A stretch of 64,000 nt of DNA from the NCBI GenBank assembly GCA_013180625.2, contig SNVD02011224.1, forward strand, positions 222,001 to 286,000, in the 5' to 3' direction. Both the position numbers and the translations under genes were made by a program. This document shows positions 45,827-57,465 of the stretch, piece by piece. Positions within the stretch are counted from its first letter, which is position 1; each line of letters opens with the position of its first letter. The notes under the pieces were generated by a model that was not told where the DNA came from, did no database searches, and worked only from the letters and a program-made list of their open reading frames with translations. The DNA comes from Boswellia sacra (taxonomy: Eukaryota > Streptophyta > Magnoliopsida > Sapindales > Burseraceae).

Positions 45827-46358
45827 CTCTACAATCAACATTCAAGGAGTAACTTTTTGGTACCCAAATGTTCTTGGGTCCTTGGGGGTTAGTTATAGTA
45901 CTTTTTGGAACCCATATTTGTTTCAAATTATGATTTCTCTTAATATAACAAGAATGCACTTTGTGTCCTTTTCTTCCACAATAAGTACATGAATGATTAG
46001 GATTATTCCTAGAAGATGCATGGGCAAAATAATTTTTAAAATACTTTTGATTTTTATGAGTTTTATATCCTAAACCTCTTTTATCAAAAACACACCTTTG
46101 ATTTTGTAACATAGAATTCAAATTTTTTGTGCTTTTTGTAAAACTATCAACAATATTTCTTAAGTCATCATTTTCCTTTTTCAAAATAGCATTTTGTTTC
46201 TCCAATTTATCAAAATCCTTTTGTTTTAAAATCTCATTTTCAGTTTTTAATAAATTTAATTGATTTTCCAAACTTTCAAAATCTTTTTGCTTTAAAATTT
46301 CATTTTCATTTTCTAAAGCTTCATTTATTTCCACCAACTCTTCTAATTGAGATAACAT
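45827..46358 (-). pseudogene. Element C gag C-terminal part with CCHC
   Basis: A long coiled coil with repeated NEILKQKDFE blocks (about residues 10-70) is followed by CTYCGRKGHKVHSC, the zinc knuckle that packages RNA, and two IWVPKS repeats. It overlaps the protease by frame continuity. The repeated NEILKQKDF units are a small internal tandem repeat. Confidence 0.8.
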
Positions 46359-47211
46359 GATTTTTTACTTCTTTTTGAAAGCATTGATTTTTGAATTTTG
46401 TTTATCAACTTGCACATGTAAATTTTGAAATGCTTCAAGTAATTCATCAAATGAAAGCTTAGGATCATGGTTTAGAATACTTATCTCATTTTCTCTTAAA
46501 GCCATGAAGCACATGTTTGCCACATCGCAATCTTCTTATTCATTCTCCTTCAAGATGATTTCATGAGTAATGAGAGAACCCATAAGTTCTTCTAATGGTA
46601 GTTTGGTGAGGTCCTTTGCTTCTTGAATTGCCGTCACCTTTGGCTCCCAAGATTTTGGTAGACACCTAAGAATCTTTCTTACCATTTCAACATTAGAATA
46701 AGATTTACCAAGAGATTTCAAACCATTGACAATATCCGTAAATCTAGTAAACATTTCAGAAATTGATTCATCTGATTTCATCTTAAAAAGCTCATAACTA
46801 TGAACTAGCATACTAATCTTGGATTCTTTAACTTGACTAGTTCCTTTATGAGTTACTTCAAGTGTGTGCCATATTTCTTATGCCGTAGAACCTGTCTCTT
46901 ATACACATCTAGATGTGTATAAGAGACAGATCTAGAGCACAATATAACACATTCATAGCTTTAGCATTCAAACTCAATTTCTTTTTATCATCTTCACTAA
47001 ACTCTTTAGGTTCTTTAAGCATGCTTTCCCCATTTTCAATTTTGGAAGGAACAAAAGGTCCTTCTAAAACAATAGACCATAAATCATAATCAAAAGATTG
47101 CAAGAAAATACTCATTCTAGTTTTCCAATAAGAGTAATCACTTCCATTGAAAAATGGAGGTCTAGAGATAGAAAACCCCTCAACATGTGAAGTTGGATTA
47201 AAAGTTGCCAT
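46359..47211 (-). pseudogene. Element C gag N-terminal part, interrupted by adapter
   Basis: The N-terminal frame (46909-47211) starts MATFNPTSHVEGFSISRPPF and holds the copia gag core (PPFFNGSDYSYWKTRM). Its last residues, SLIHI, are encoded by the adapter, not by the element. On the other side the frame resumes with EIWHTLEVTHKGTSQVKESK (about 46800-46880) and continues 46536-46811. Roughly a dozen codons of normal gag are missing or replaced at the adapter. A TAA lies just beside it. Confidence 0.82.
46892..46929. other. Nextera mate-pair junction adapter (assembly artefact)
   Basis: CTGTCTCTTATACACATCT (19 bp) is followed at once by its exact reverse complement. This is the Tn5 mosaic end in the head-to-head form produced at the circularisation junction of Nextera mate-pair libraries. 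It is not plant DNA. The flanks were joined through an untrimmed read, so the true sequence here is unknown. Confidence 0.98.
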
Positions 47212-47252
47212 AGCTCAAAATCGATTAAGATTTAAAAGAAAATGAGAAACCT

Positions 47253-47264
47253 TGCTCTGATACC
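47253..47264 (-). promoter_or_regulatory. Element C primer-binding site (tRNA-Met)
   Basis: The minus strand reads TGGTATCAGAGC, a perfect copia-type initiator tRNA-Met site, two bases from the 5' LTR. Confidence 0.92.
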
Positions 47265-47266
47265 AC

Positions 47267-49065
47267 TTGTTGAACCAGGTATGGCAACCCAAGAGGGAGG
47301 GTGAATTGGGTTTTTATTTATAAAAATGGATTTAGAAAACTTTTCTTGAAAGATCGAAATTATTTAACTCTTGCTTTGAGAATAAAGGTGAAGAAGATGA
47401 AAATAGAATGCAATCAAGAGAATATCAATAAATAACAATCACAAGTGCAAGTAAATATAAAGAGATAGGGATAGAGAGAGTGCAAACTCAATTTACGTGG
47501 TTCGGCAAACCTTGCTTACGTCCATGGGCTCCTAGCTCCACGAGCTAAGCTTTTCACTAAGTTGTAAAAATCTTTACAACTTGCTTGATGAACAACCTCA
47601 CCAAGACTTTTTCCTTCAACCCTTGATAACACCACACCAAGAGTTCTTCTTGATGAACAACCTCATCAAGGCAACTTCTTTCAACTCTTGATAACACCAC
47701 ACCAAGAGTTCTTCTTGATGAACAACCTCACCAAGGCAACTTTCTTCAACTCTTGATAACACCACACCAAGAGTTCTTCTTGATAAACAACCTCACCAAG
47801 GTAACTTCCTTCAACTCTTGATAAAACTACACCAAGAGTTCTCTCAAGGATAACTTTTTATCATTTACAAGAAGATCTCACTCTCACTACAATACAAGAA
47901 CAAAGATAATTTTTACAACAAAAGTATAACTCTCTTCAAATAGTAGATAAAGAATATAAAAGCTCTCTAGACTTGATATTTCTCTTATTTTTTATTTGAT
48001 AGATGCTTCTCTTGCTCTTCTTCTTGATTGCATAGGAGAAGGGCTCCTTTTATAGGCAAATGGGATGAACTTAATCAAGTGAAGACACCAACTCCAAATT
48101 TTCTGCCCACTATAAAAACCGAAATTTTTTCTGTCATTTTTGTCAATTTTTTGTTTGAAATTTGAAAATCTGCAAAACATAAAAGATCTGCAAAATTGAA
48201 CAAGCTTTCCAACGCATCAAGAACCAAGTCATTTGGATATCTGTAGCTCAAGATATGGCCAAAAAACTATTCGGTGCTCATGTGACTTGATTTTTCATCC
48301 TTGTGTCAGTCTACCGACTTGCATGTATATTATTTCAGCCTTCCATTTGAAATTTGAATTTCTTCAAAGAATATGAAATGTTCTCCATTGAATCATCTTT
48401 CCAATTCCATAAAAAGCAAGTCATTTGGATATCTCTAGCTCAAGATATGGATAAAATATCATTCAGTGCTCATATGAGTTGATTTTTCTTCTCTGTGTCA
48501 GTCCACCGAATTGCATGTCAATTATGTCGACCTTCCATTTAAAATTTGAATTTCTTCAAAACATATGAAATGTGACTCATTAAGTCCTCTTTCCAATTCC
48601 ATAAGAATCAAGTCATTTTGATATTTCTAGCTCAAGATATGTCCAAAGGAGTATTCAATGCTCATGTCAGCTGCTTCCATTTGTCTTTCAAATTGCATGA
48701 TGATTTGGACAACCTTGCACTTGAACTTTGAATTTCATTAAAACATATGAAATGTTATAAATTGAGTAAGCTTTCCAAAGGCTCAAGAATCACATCATTT
48801 GGATATTTGTAGAGATATATATGACCAATTAATTGAACATTGCTCATGTGTCACATTCCTTGAGTCAATCCTTGTTCTTAAACTTTGGTGCCTTTAACAT
48901 GTAGTCTTCTCCTTAACTTCAACACTTCATTTTAATAAGCCTCTTCTTGATTTTACAATTATTTCAATGATATTACTCTTGCACATAAATAAACATGTTA
49001 GTAAATCACAATGAATCAATGTGTATTGTTATCATCAAAATTATCATGTAGCCTTAGGGCTAACA
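47267..49065 (-). repeat. Element C 5' LTR
   Basis: The partner of 42024-43855, slightly shorter through loss of part of the 65-bp array (47584-47850). Target duplication ttgct follows. Confidence 0.9.
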
Positions 49066-49070
49066 TTGCT

Positions 49071-49950
49071 CCCCTCAAGCAAGCTAAGCCATGAGAGGCA
49101 TTAGTGTCCTAATGCCCTTCGGACCAAGCGCAAGCATGAGGATAACTATCATCGGTTAGCAAGGTAGTGGGCTTTGGAATAAGCCTAATCTCATAAGCCC
49201 ATGTCTACAAGTTAAAAGAATAAGTTTATGCATGGGACAAGTGATAACACAAAAAGACTGGAAAAAAGAAGCATATCTCAATCATGGGCGCAAAACCTCT
49301 AATCCTCTAGGTATGTCTACAACCACGATCCAAGTAGAGATAAAGGTGAGACAAGGCAGCACTCCCACAGTTATAGAGTTTCATCTTATTCAAGTCTCTC
49401 AGTAGAGGAAAGAGATACATCTCACCTTAATTTGATGGATTAGCAAAAAGCGTCAAGCCCATGAGGTAGAACATTAACTTACAAGCATGCTGCTCAAGCT
49501 GCACACTAACAAAATCCTTATGGGCATCGATCCTGCCCATCTAATCTCGTATAGGCTTATACGTGACGGCAATGTCAAATTGCCTCCTTACAAGACAACC
49601 AAGCAACTTAATTACCCTATTGTCATGAGAACTGAGTGGAGCCAAACAACTACCAAAAGGCACCAAAATGCACCCGAAAGAAAGACTGATCATGGTAGCA
49701 AAGTCCAGTGGCTTGATGGTAAACTCCCAATCGGTGTATGGAATGTGTAGGTAGTGTCAATCCACCTCTCACAAAGACTCTCAATGCACACTAGTTATTA
49801 TGCAGGTTACTAGATGGAAGGGTAGTGACAAAGGCATCAAAACTAGTGCCTTGATACGACCCAAGATAGGCTCCTTGATCTTCTTATACCACTCATGAGC
49901 TTGAGCCAGATTCCTTCCAAGATAGTACTCACATTTATCCTGATCACAAC
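49071..49950 (-). pseudogene. Antisense PMD ORF, N-terminal half (plant mobile domain)
   Basis: The minus strand reads WIDTTYTFHTPIGEFTIKPL, DFATMISLSFG, HACKLMFYLMGLTLFANPSN and NCGSAALSHLYLYLDRGCR. This is the plant mobile domain order (RWxDTTxSFH, then the LxxLLGxxLF block, then GSAALxxLYRxLD). Stops and small shifts break it. PMD occurs in MAIL1-like host proteins and in transposons. Here it is antisense to pol in a Tat-type retrotransposon. Its C-terminal half is at 41012-42018. Confidence 0.68.
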
Positions 49951-51120
49951 AAGTAGGATAGATTTCAAAATTTAAAGAACATCACAGCAAGTCAGCAAAT
50001 AAAGTGAGTAAACAAACAAGCATTCAAAAATCAAGTCTAATATCCTAGCAGTCATAAACAAAGGTGTATAGCATGTAAGCAGTCGAAAAATAGCACAAAA
50101 CAAGCAAAACATGAAAAATCACAAAATTCAAAAAATTGCAGGCAATAGGCGCACGCCTGTCTTGAGTCATCTTTAACCTCCAAAAAATAGGTACACACCT
50201 GTCTTCAACCTCTACAACAGGCGCATGCCTGTCTTCATCTAGAGCCAGAAATTTTTTCAGAAAAAATTTGTATAAACTTCACAAAAATGCAACAACTCAA
50301 CATTCTAAGCATGGTAGAACATTCATACATCAATGTAAAGAATAAATAAAGCAAAGAAGAGGTGAACTAACTTTCGTAAAGACATAAGTAGACAAATCTC
50401 CAATTAAAAGGGCATCTTGGCCATCCAGAATGTCGTTGAGCATCGATTTGATCGTTAAGGAAACGGGAAGAATGTTCATTTTAATACGGTAGTGAGCCAT
50501 TACGTTCTTTTTAGAGAACTTGAAGAAGTCTTTTGTTGGCCAAAATTTGTGTGTAGGTTGTTGACGGTAAGAATAAGAGGTTTATATAACATGTAAGGTT
50601 GCCTCAAACAGGCGCACACCTGAGGGACAGGCACATGCCTATTATCTCCAAAAACTTTCAAATTTGTGCTAATAGACCCTACAATTTCAAGAAATCCACT
50701 CAAACCCCGCAGTTTCAAGAAATAACATCCAGACTCTGTAGTTTTAAGAAATCACATCTAGAATTCGCAATTGCCAAAAAAATTGCATTCAGACCATTCA
50801 TTTTTAGGAAATCACATTTAGACTCTTGACTTGTAAAGAATTTCATTTTGGACCCAGAATTTGGACGAATTGTAGAAGTCCACCAAGACCTTTTGTAATT
50901 TGATTCTTCTCTTGGATTTTAGAAAATTCATAGAATTGTAGTATTGACAATTGCATTTGAGTATGTTTTGCAAGAAATGGAATCGACAAGCCCAGGTAGG
51001 GGGCATTTTCGTAGAAGAATTATCAAAACTCAAGCATCAAGCAGTGTGTAGCACTGGAATCCCTCAGACATCGAGCAGCATGAAGCACTAGGAACCCTTC
51101 AAATGTTGACCTTTGACCTT
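49951..51120 (+). other. Element O 3' untranslated region with palindromic motif
   Basis: No coding frame. Copies of a near-palindrome AGGCGCACGCCTGT and variants occur at about 50145, 50190, 50218, 50610 and 50630. Short AT-rich repeats (caagaaatcacat) occur at 50690-50820. Confidence 0.55.
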
Positions 51121-51129
51121 TTACAAGGT

Positions 51130-52400
51130 TGTCACGAAGTTACACACTCTATTCCATTTGGGAGTTATATAATTTGTAAGACATCAAAGGTGTACATTAT
51201 TCAATTTAGAACTCCACCTTCAAAATACACACTCTATTCGATTTAGGAGATGTGTTGTTCTTTCAAGATGGCAAAAGTTTGTCTTATTGTATTTGGGAGT
51301 CCACCTTCAGAATACAAAAATTATTTGGTTTGGAAGATGTGTAGTTCTTTTCAAGATGGCAAAAGTGCGCCTTATTCGATTTGGGGTTCACTTTTTACAC
51401 ACTCTATTCGATTTGGGTGTTATGTAGTTTGTAAGACATCAGGGGTGCATTTTATTTGATTTGAGAGTCCACCTTCAGAATACATACTCTATTCTATTTG
51501 GGAGATGTGTAGTTCTTTCCAAGATGGCAAAAGTTAGTCGTATTCGATTTGGGGGGTTCACTTTTTGCGCACTCTATTTGATTTGGGAATTTCGTAGTTT
51601 CTATGACATAAGAGATGTACTTTATTCAATTTAAGAGTCTACCTTCAGAATACACACTCTATTCGATTCAGAAGACATGCAGTTCTTTTCAAGATGTCAA
51701 AAGTGTGCCTTATTCAATTTGGGTTTCACTTTATGCATTCGATATGGGAGTTACATAATTTCAAAGACTTTAGAGTTGCACTTTATTCGATTTGGGAGTT
51801 CACCTTCAGAATACACACTCTATTTGATTTGGGAGATATGTAGCTCTTTTTGAGATGGCAAAAGTGTGCCTCATTTCATTTGGGGTTCACTTTTTACGCA
51901 CTCTATTCGATTTCGGAGTTGTATAGTTTCTAAGATATCAGAGGTGTACTTTATTTTATTTGGGTGCCCACTTTCAAAATACACACTCTATTCGATTTGG
52001 GAGAAGTGTAGTTCTTTTCAAGATGGCAAAAGTGCAGCTTATTCGATTTGGGGGTTCACTTTTTATGCACTCTATTTGATTTGGGAGTGGCATAATTTCT
52101 AAGACATCAGAGGTGTACTGTATTCGATCTGGGAGTCCACCTTTGGAAGACACACTCTATTTGATTAAGGAGATGTGTAGCTCTTTTCAAGATGGCAAAA
52201 GTATGCCTTATTTGATTTGGGGGTTCACTTTTGATGCACTGTATTTAATTTAGGAGTTGCACAGTTGCTAAGAAATCAGAGGTGTATTTTACTCAATTTG
52301 GGAGCCCACCTTCAGAATACAGACTCTATTCGATTTGGGAGATGCATAAATTCTTACCAAAGACGACAAGAAGTGTACTTTATTCAATTTGGGAGTTCAC
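51130..52400. repeat. 168-bp tandem array in element O 3' region
   Basis: About seven diverged units. The line caagatggcaaaagtg recurs near 51264, 51353, 51519, 51689, 51853, 52019 and 52187, mostly 165-170 bp apart, with ATTCGATTTGGGAG at several sites per unit. The first interval is a half unit. It lies just before the 3' LTR, the usual place for tandem repeats in Tat/Ogre elements. Confidence 0.9.
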
Positions 52401-52505
52401 TTTAAAGGATACAGAAGTACCAGGCATGCAGACATCTAGCCTGAACAAGTAAAAGCCAAGGTATGTTATACTTTATTGATATTTGTGTTCCACAAACCCC
52501 TACCA

Positions 52506-52520
52506 AAGTAAGGGGCAATC
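52506..52520 (+). promoter_or_regulatory. Element O polypurine tract
   Basis: AAGTAAGGGGCAATC lies immediately before the 3' LTR start TGTAAGCACTAG. Confidence 0.6.
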
Positions 52521-52954
52521 TGTAAGCACTAGATTTTGACTTATAGTTTAAATATCCAATGATAATAGCCAAACACACTAATCATATGTAGAATTGGATC
52601 TAAGAGACATCAGAACTCCAAAAGAAAAACACACCAGGATGAGGGAAAAGTATATGAAACAGTCATTAAATATAGTTGGAAGGCAAAAATTAAAGTTTGT
52701 TTAGAATTCAAAACCCAATTAGGGATAGGCAAGAACCTGTCCATGAGAGGCACACGCCTGTCCTTTTGCATTTTGATCACAACCGTCCATTTGTCTAAAA
52801 ATTAAGGTTATATATGTATAAACTCATTAATCGGCGCACACCTGTTAGCTAGGGCACAACAGGCGCACGCTTGAGAGATAGGTGCACACCTGTTGTCTTA
52901 AATCCCACATTAGTTTTGCATTGTTTTGCAAGCTCGCACGATGCCTATATAAGG
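52521..52954 (+). repeat. Element O 3' LTR, first part
   Basis: Matches 26472-26807 plus the start of 34837 onward. It has extra copies of the CGCACACCTG motif (52740-52890) and a TATA box CTATATAAGG (52945-52954) directly before insertion B, whose target duplication is aaaca (52955-52959). Confidence 0.8.
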
Positions 52955-52959
52955 AAACA

Positions 52960-54318
52960 TGATGAACACTTAAATATGTATGCTTAATAAGAGTTTAATT
53001 CATCATATTGCATTAATAGTGTCATTAAATTTCTTAACTTAAGCATATTTGTAGTCTTTATATCCTTTGAATTAACTTTCTCTTAATTTTGGTTTTGATG
53101 TAGGTTTGGTAAAATAGATATAACTTTCTATTTATAGATCAGAATGGTACAAATCTTAATTTTTTGGAAATCTGATTCAATTATCTACAAGATTGCATTT
53201 CACAAGTATCATCAAATTCGGGCTTTTAGTATACCAAAATTGGGCTTGAAGTGAACCCATCTACAGTCTCAGCCCAGTCTAACCAGGCCTCAGTATTTGG
53301 ACCATATCTCTCAAAATATGTATCCAAATTGTGCAAATCAATATGTTCTAGAAATCTAAGAGAAATATCTACAACTTTTATGAAGACATGTGATTAAAAT
53401 TCTCAATATTTCAATGTAAAAATTGGTGGTCAAAGTGGTGCACCTAATGATCCCAATGGTCAAAGTTAGTTCACCTAACATTTGACAACTATTCCTTTGT
53501 AATTTGAAAAGTTTGCCCCTGAATGTATCTATAAATAAAGGTGCCTTATGACCCATTAAGGCACCTTGGCCTTTGCTGGGATCCCTTGTTATTGTGTTTT
53601 TCTCTCTTTTATTAATGAATTTTCTTTTTCTTGCAATTTGTTTTCTTTCTCTTATAATGTTGTTCTAATTTCTCTCTTGCTAAGGTGAAAGGGTGAAACC
53701 CTTGATATGAGAATAAGGATTCTTTAACCCTTTAATATGTGCTTAATAATCATAATCTTGTGTTGTTTATATGATTTATATTTATTTCTCTAATCAATCT
53801 TGACGCCACTCATAAAGTGGAGGTCTTCATCCATTGTCGACAATCCTTGGCACATCAAATGCTTGGATCCTCTCTAGATGTCGTATGGTTTTTCCTTACT
53901 GACACAAATCTAGTTAAGAACCTTGATTTGTTGTAGACATATGGTGATTGGCACATTGGATGCTTGAACCCATTTACAAGTAGTGGTATAAATATTGGTA
54001 ACGAAGCAAATATAATTCATATAACTAAAATGGGTTGTTTATCCTTATTTGAATTATCAAGGGCGGATCCCCTAACCTTAGCTTTCATTGTTATTATGTT
54101 AATTTCTCTTGTGTTATTCTCATTTATTGTTTAAGAACTTGTTCTCTACTCATATTGTTGATATTATCTTGTCATCTCTTTGAATTATCCATATCATATT
54201 TGCTTAGCTTATAATTTGTAGCGCTTAAATCCCCTTCCTCGTGGATCGACCTCAGACTCACCGGGTTTATTACTTCGACACTCCTATACTTGGGAGACAA
54301 TCCTTTTCGGATGTGTCA
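52960..54318 (+). repeat. Element B 5' LTR
   Basis: Starts TGATGAACACTTAAATATGT and ends CGGATGTGTCA. TATA at 53530-53537. It is about 180 bp shorter than the A LTR. Confidence 0.92.
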
Positions 54319-54324
54319 AGTTTT

Positions 54325-54342
54325 TGGCACCGTTGCCGGGGA
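54325..54342 (+). promoter_or_regulatory. Element B primer-binding site (tRNA-Asp)
   Basis: TGGCACCGTTGCCGGGGA has one mismatch to the tRNA-Asp site and lies six bases after the LTR. Confidence 0.88.
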
Positions 54343-54563
54343 AGGTAAAATTTGGCGTACAAAATTGTAAGTATTTTCTTTTCCCATTTCTATTATTATT
54401 TTTCTTGCATATGTTCATCTCTTCTCTCCCCATTTTTATTTTTATTTTTTCTAGCATGTGTTGATCTTTTCTTTCTCTTTGCATTAGTTGGTAGAATTGT
54501 TAGGAGTCGCTCATCTTCTTAAAAAAAAAAAAAACCCATGCTCATATCCAACTAAGAACATTA

Positions 54564-56414
54564 ATGGGTTCCATAAATCTTAGAAAAGCTTGTGCACAAT
54601 CATGCATAGTTTTCCCTCATGATGCAATCCATTTCAACCATGAACCAAATTTCATTCAATTTTTACCTCAATTTCATGGCCTAGATGTTGAAAACCCATA
54701 TTTGCACTTGAGAGAATTTGAAGAGTTTTGTAACACATATAGTGACCTAAATTGTAGCATAAACATCTTTAGATTAAAGCTTTTTTCTTTTTCTTTAAAA
54801 GATAAAGCTAAAACATGGCTACAAACTCTTAGGTCAAGATCTATTAGCTCATGGGATGAAATGCAATAACAATTTTTTAAAAAATTCTTTCCTCCCTATA
54901 GAACAAATTCTCTCAAAAGGCAAATCATCAATTTCACTCAAAAACAAGGAGAGACCTTTTACCAATGTTGGGATAGGTATAAAGCATTGCTTAATACTGG
55001 TCCTCATCATGGTTTGGAAACATGGGAACTAGTTTTAATTTTCTATGAAGGTCTTACACATCAAGCTAGGCAAATGGTGGAATTAATGTGTAATGGACAA
55101 TTTGAAAATAAAGACCCTGATGAAGCCATGGATTACCTAGACTTACTAGCAAAACATGCCCAAAATTGGAATAATGTTGGCACCTACAAGGTACCAAGAA
55201 CATCTAGTAGAGGCATTTATAACTTTAGGGAGAATCATGATCTTCATGCTAAATTTACATCCCTAACTAGAGAGGTCGAGGATTTAGAAATGTGGTCTAT
55301 GCAAGAAATTGTCTATTACACTTGTAATTCTAGTGATCATACAACGGATGATTGCCCAAAGGTGCCTACCTTTAGAAAAAGTCTCCATGACCAAACCAAT
55401 GTTTTAAACACTTTCCAAAGGTCAAATCCTAATCCTTACTCACAAAATATTGGATGGAAAAATCACTTGAATTTTGATTGGAGGAATGATAATCATGCAC
55501 AATCTTACCAACCTCCCTTTCAATCATATCAAAAATTTCAAAAATCTCATGATCATGCATCTTATAAGGATCTTGAAGAAACATTGGATTTATTCATTAC
55601 AAAGCAAGAGGCTTTTAATAGTCAAGTTGCTCAAACTATGGCAAACTTGAATGATGCTCTTGAAATACTTGCATTAGCACTTAATACTCATGAGACAGGT
55701 GAGTTTCCATCTCAATTAGAGCTAAACTTCATCAATCCACATGTGAGTAATCCAAATGGCCAACATATAAACGGAGATTCGGTCAGTACTCTTCATGATG
55801 GTAAGGTTGATAAAGAACATATTCTTAACCCTTATGAGAAAGATGATGAATCAATCTTAAAGGGTAAGGAAGAGGTTAATAAACCTACACCTAACAAGGA
55901 AGAGATCGAATCCTCAATTATGCCCTCATGTCATCATGCAAAGGAACACAACCAAAATTTTGACAATAATGAATTTTTCAAGCATGATGAATGTGAGGAA
56001 GCTAATAAGATTAACGTGGAAGACTATATCCAAAATGAAAATTTTTCAAGTCCTTCAGAAATTGGGTTAACTAGTTCATTTGAAGCAAATATGCAACTAG
56101 TGCCCATTGCTTCTAAAGAATTTTCATTGCTTGATTTTGTACAGGTGAAAGAGATTAAGAGTTGGGAGCCATGTTTTGAACAAAGGCAGGAAGAAACATC
56201 CACACTCAAGAATGCATGCCTCAAGGACAAACAAATTCAACTAGTGGTAATCTCTTCCATTCTTACAAATAAAGGAAAAAGAAAGGTACCACTTAAATGG
56301 CATATTTTTGACCGTGGTAAATTACTTTCGAAGAGATTCCTCTTTTGGCTTTTTTTTTTATTGCGATTGTTCAAATTTCATCCATCGGTGCCATATTTTT
56401 ATTTTTGTTCTTGA
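54564..56414 (+). pseudogene. Element B gag, one internal stop
   Basis: The reading frame of about 616 codons is broken only by TAA at 54867-54869 (copy A has CAA there). The N-terminal third is the gag core (FHGLDVENPYLHLREFE, KDKAKTWLQTL, FYQCWDRYK, then FYEGLTHQARQMVE). A worn knuckle CNSSDHTTDDC lies in the middle. The C-terminal half is acidic with repeated KEEVNKP/EESS-type segments and ends in a hydrophobic tail. Its near-intact state suggests recent activity or trans-complementation. The single stop could also be a sequencing error. Confidence 0.88.
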
Positions 56415-56639
56415 TTTTTGCTATCATTTCTAGTTTGTTTTTATTTTATTTTGTTTGTGCTTATTTTAGTCGTGTGTTTTTTATTTTGTTTCCCGGTCAA
56501 GTGGCGGATACGGTACTCCGTGACTTTTAAAGTCGATTTTTCAGTTCCCTAAAAACTGTTGCTCACCTTGCATTCATTTTTCTTTCTTTTCTCGCATTTT
56601 CACCTGGACACCATTCTCTCAAATCTGCACAAACATTTC

Positions 56640-57150
56640 CCTCTCTTCCTCCAAATGATTTGCTTAAAATTTACAAAGCTCGCGCAGAAAGAGTAAGGAT
56701 GTTGATGTGTAAGGGTATGCCTGTCGAAGTAAGATGGTTAATTGAAGCCAAGGTTCGATTTTCTTATGAATTTTCAGATAATTTTGTTTCTCACATGTCA
56801 GGTATGGGAAAAAGCTCTTACGCCAAAAAGCGAAGAGCGAAAAGGTTACAAGTTTGTCCCAAATGTGCAAGATGGACTTGTAACCAGCGTTGCCGCTCCT
56901 TGGGATATTTGTCTAATAATCGAGAGGATAAATACAGTTCATCAAGAATGGACTGAGTAAGGAGTCTTTGGATGATATCCGAGTGACTCTTGAGACGCAT
57001 TCTTGTGGACTTGTGCAGCGTGAAATTTTTAACTTATGGACACAATTCCGAGATGAGCAGGAACGCTATAGTCTTGGGAATCTGACTCAAAACGACCCTG
57101 TTTGTCAGTTTATAAGAAAACTGGATGGGAAGCATATCCCCAACTCATAG
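56640..57150 (+). pseudogene. Conserved unknown reading frame upstream of LOG (copy B)
   Basis: The frame 56660-56956 reads LLKIYKARAERVRMLMCKGM, KKRRAKRLQVCPKCARWTCN and QRCRSLGYLSNNRED. A small indel near 56932 shifts it. The rest continues at 56968-57150 with LETHSCGLVQREIFNLWTQF and PVCQFIRKLDGKHIPNS before TAG. Copy A keeps the unshifted frame across the indel, so this was one protein of about 165 residues. C-x2-C-x4-C-x3-C may bind zinc. I do not know the family. It may be a second captured host sequence or a family-specific protein. Confidence 0.5.
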
Positions 57151-57405
57151 AAGGTGTTTAAGCCGTTTCTGGACGTAAAACCAGAGGTGAGCCATAGTCA
57201 CAACTACCTATACATATGCATGCGTGCCATCATTTTTGAATTTTAATGCCTCATAGCTGTCATTTTTGAATTTGTATCTTTTGTTTGACTTATAGTGTCT
57301 TATTTCATCGTCTTTTTTTGAATTTCTATGCATTATTGTCATATTTTTCAAAAAGCAACCGAGCTACCTATTTAGATATCATCATTAGCATACCTTTTTG
57401 CACTC

Positions 57406-57413
57406 CATAAATA
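57406..57413 (+). promoter_or_regulatory. TATA-like box before LOG (tentative)
   Basis: CATAAATA lies 53 bp before the LOG start codon, followed by a CT-rich leader. Copy A has CGTAAATA at the equivalent site. It may be part of the captured gene's promoter or leader, or coincidence. Confidence 0.3.
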
Positions 57414-57465
57414 CCACATCTCTTATTCTCTTCTTATTCACACATAGTTAGAAAGTTGCATAGAC

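Larger units (their letters stand above)
42024..49065 (-). mobile_element. Element C: Ty1/copia retrotransposon lacking RT/RNase H
   Basis: LTRs at 42024-43855 and 47267-49065 (TG...CA) are flanked by target duplications ttgct (42019-42023, 49066-49070). On the minus strand the order is gag, CCHC, protease and integrase, then the frame ends shortly after integrase. Only about 300 bp remain before the 3' LTR, so RT and RNase H are deleted. The primer site is for tRNA-Met. It is nested in the antisense PMD ORF of element O. An adapter artefact interrupts gag (46892-46929). Confidence 0.92.
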
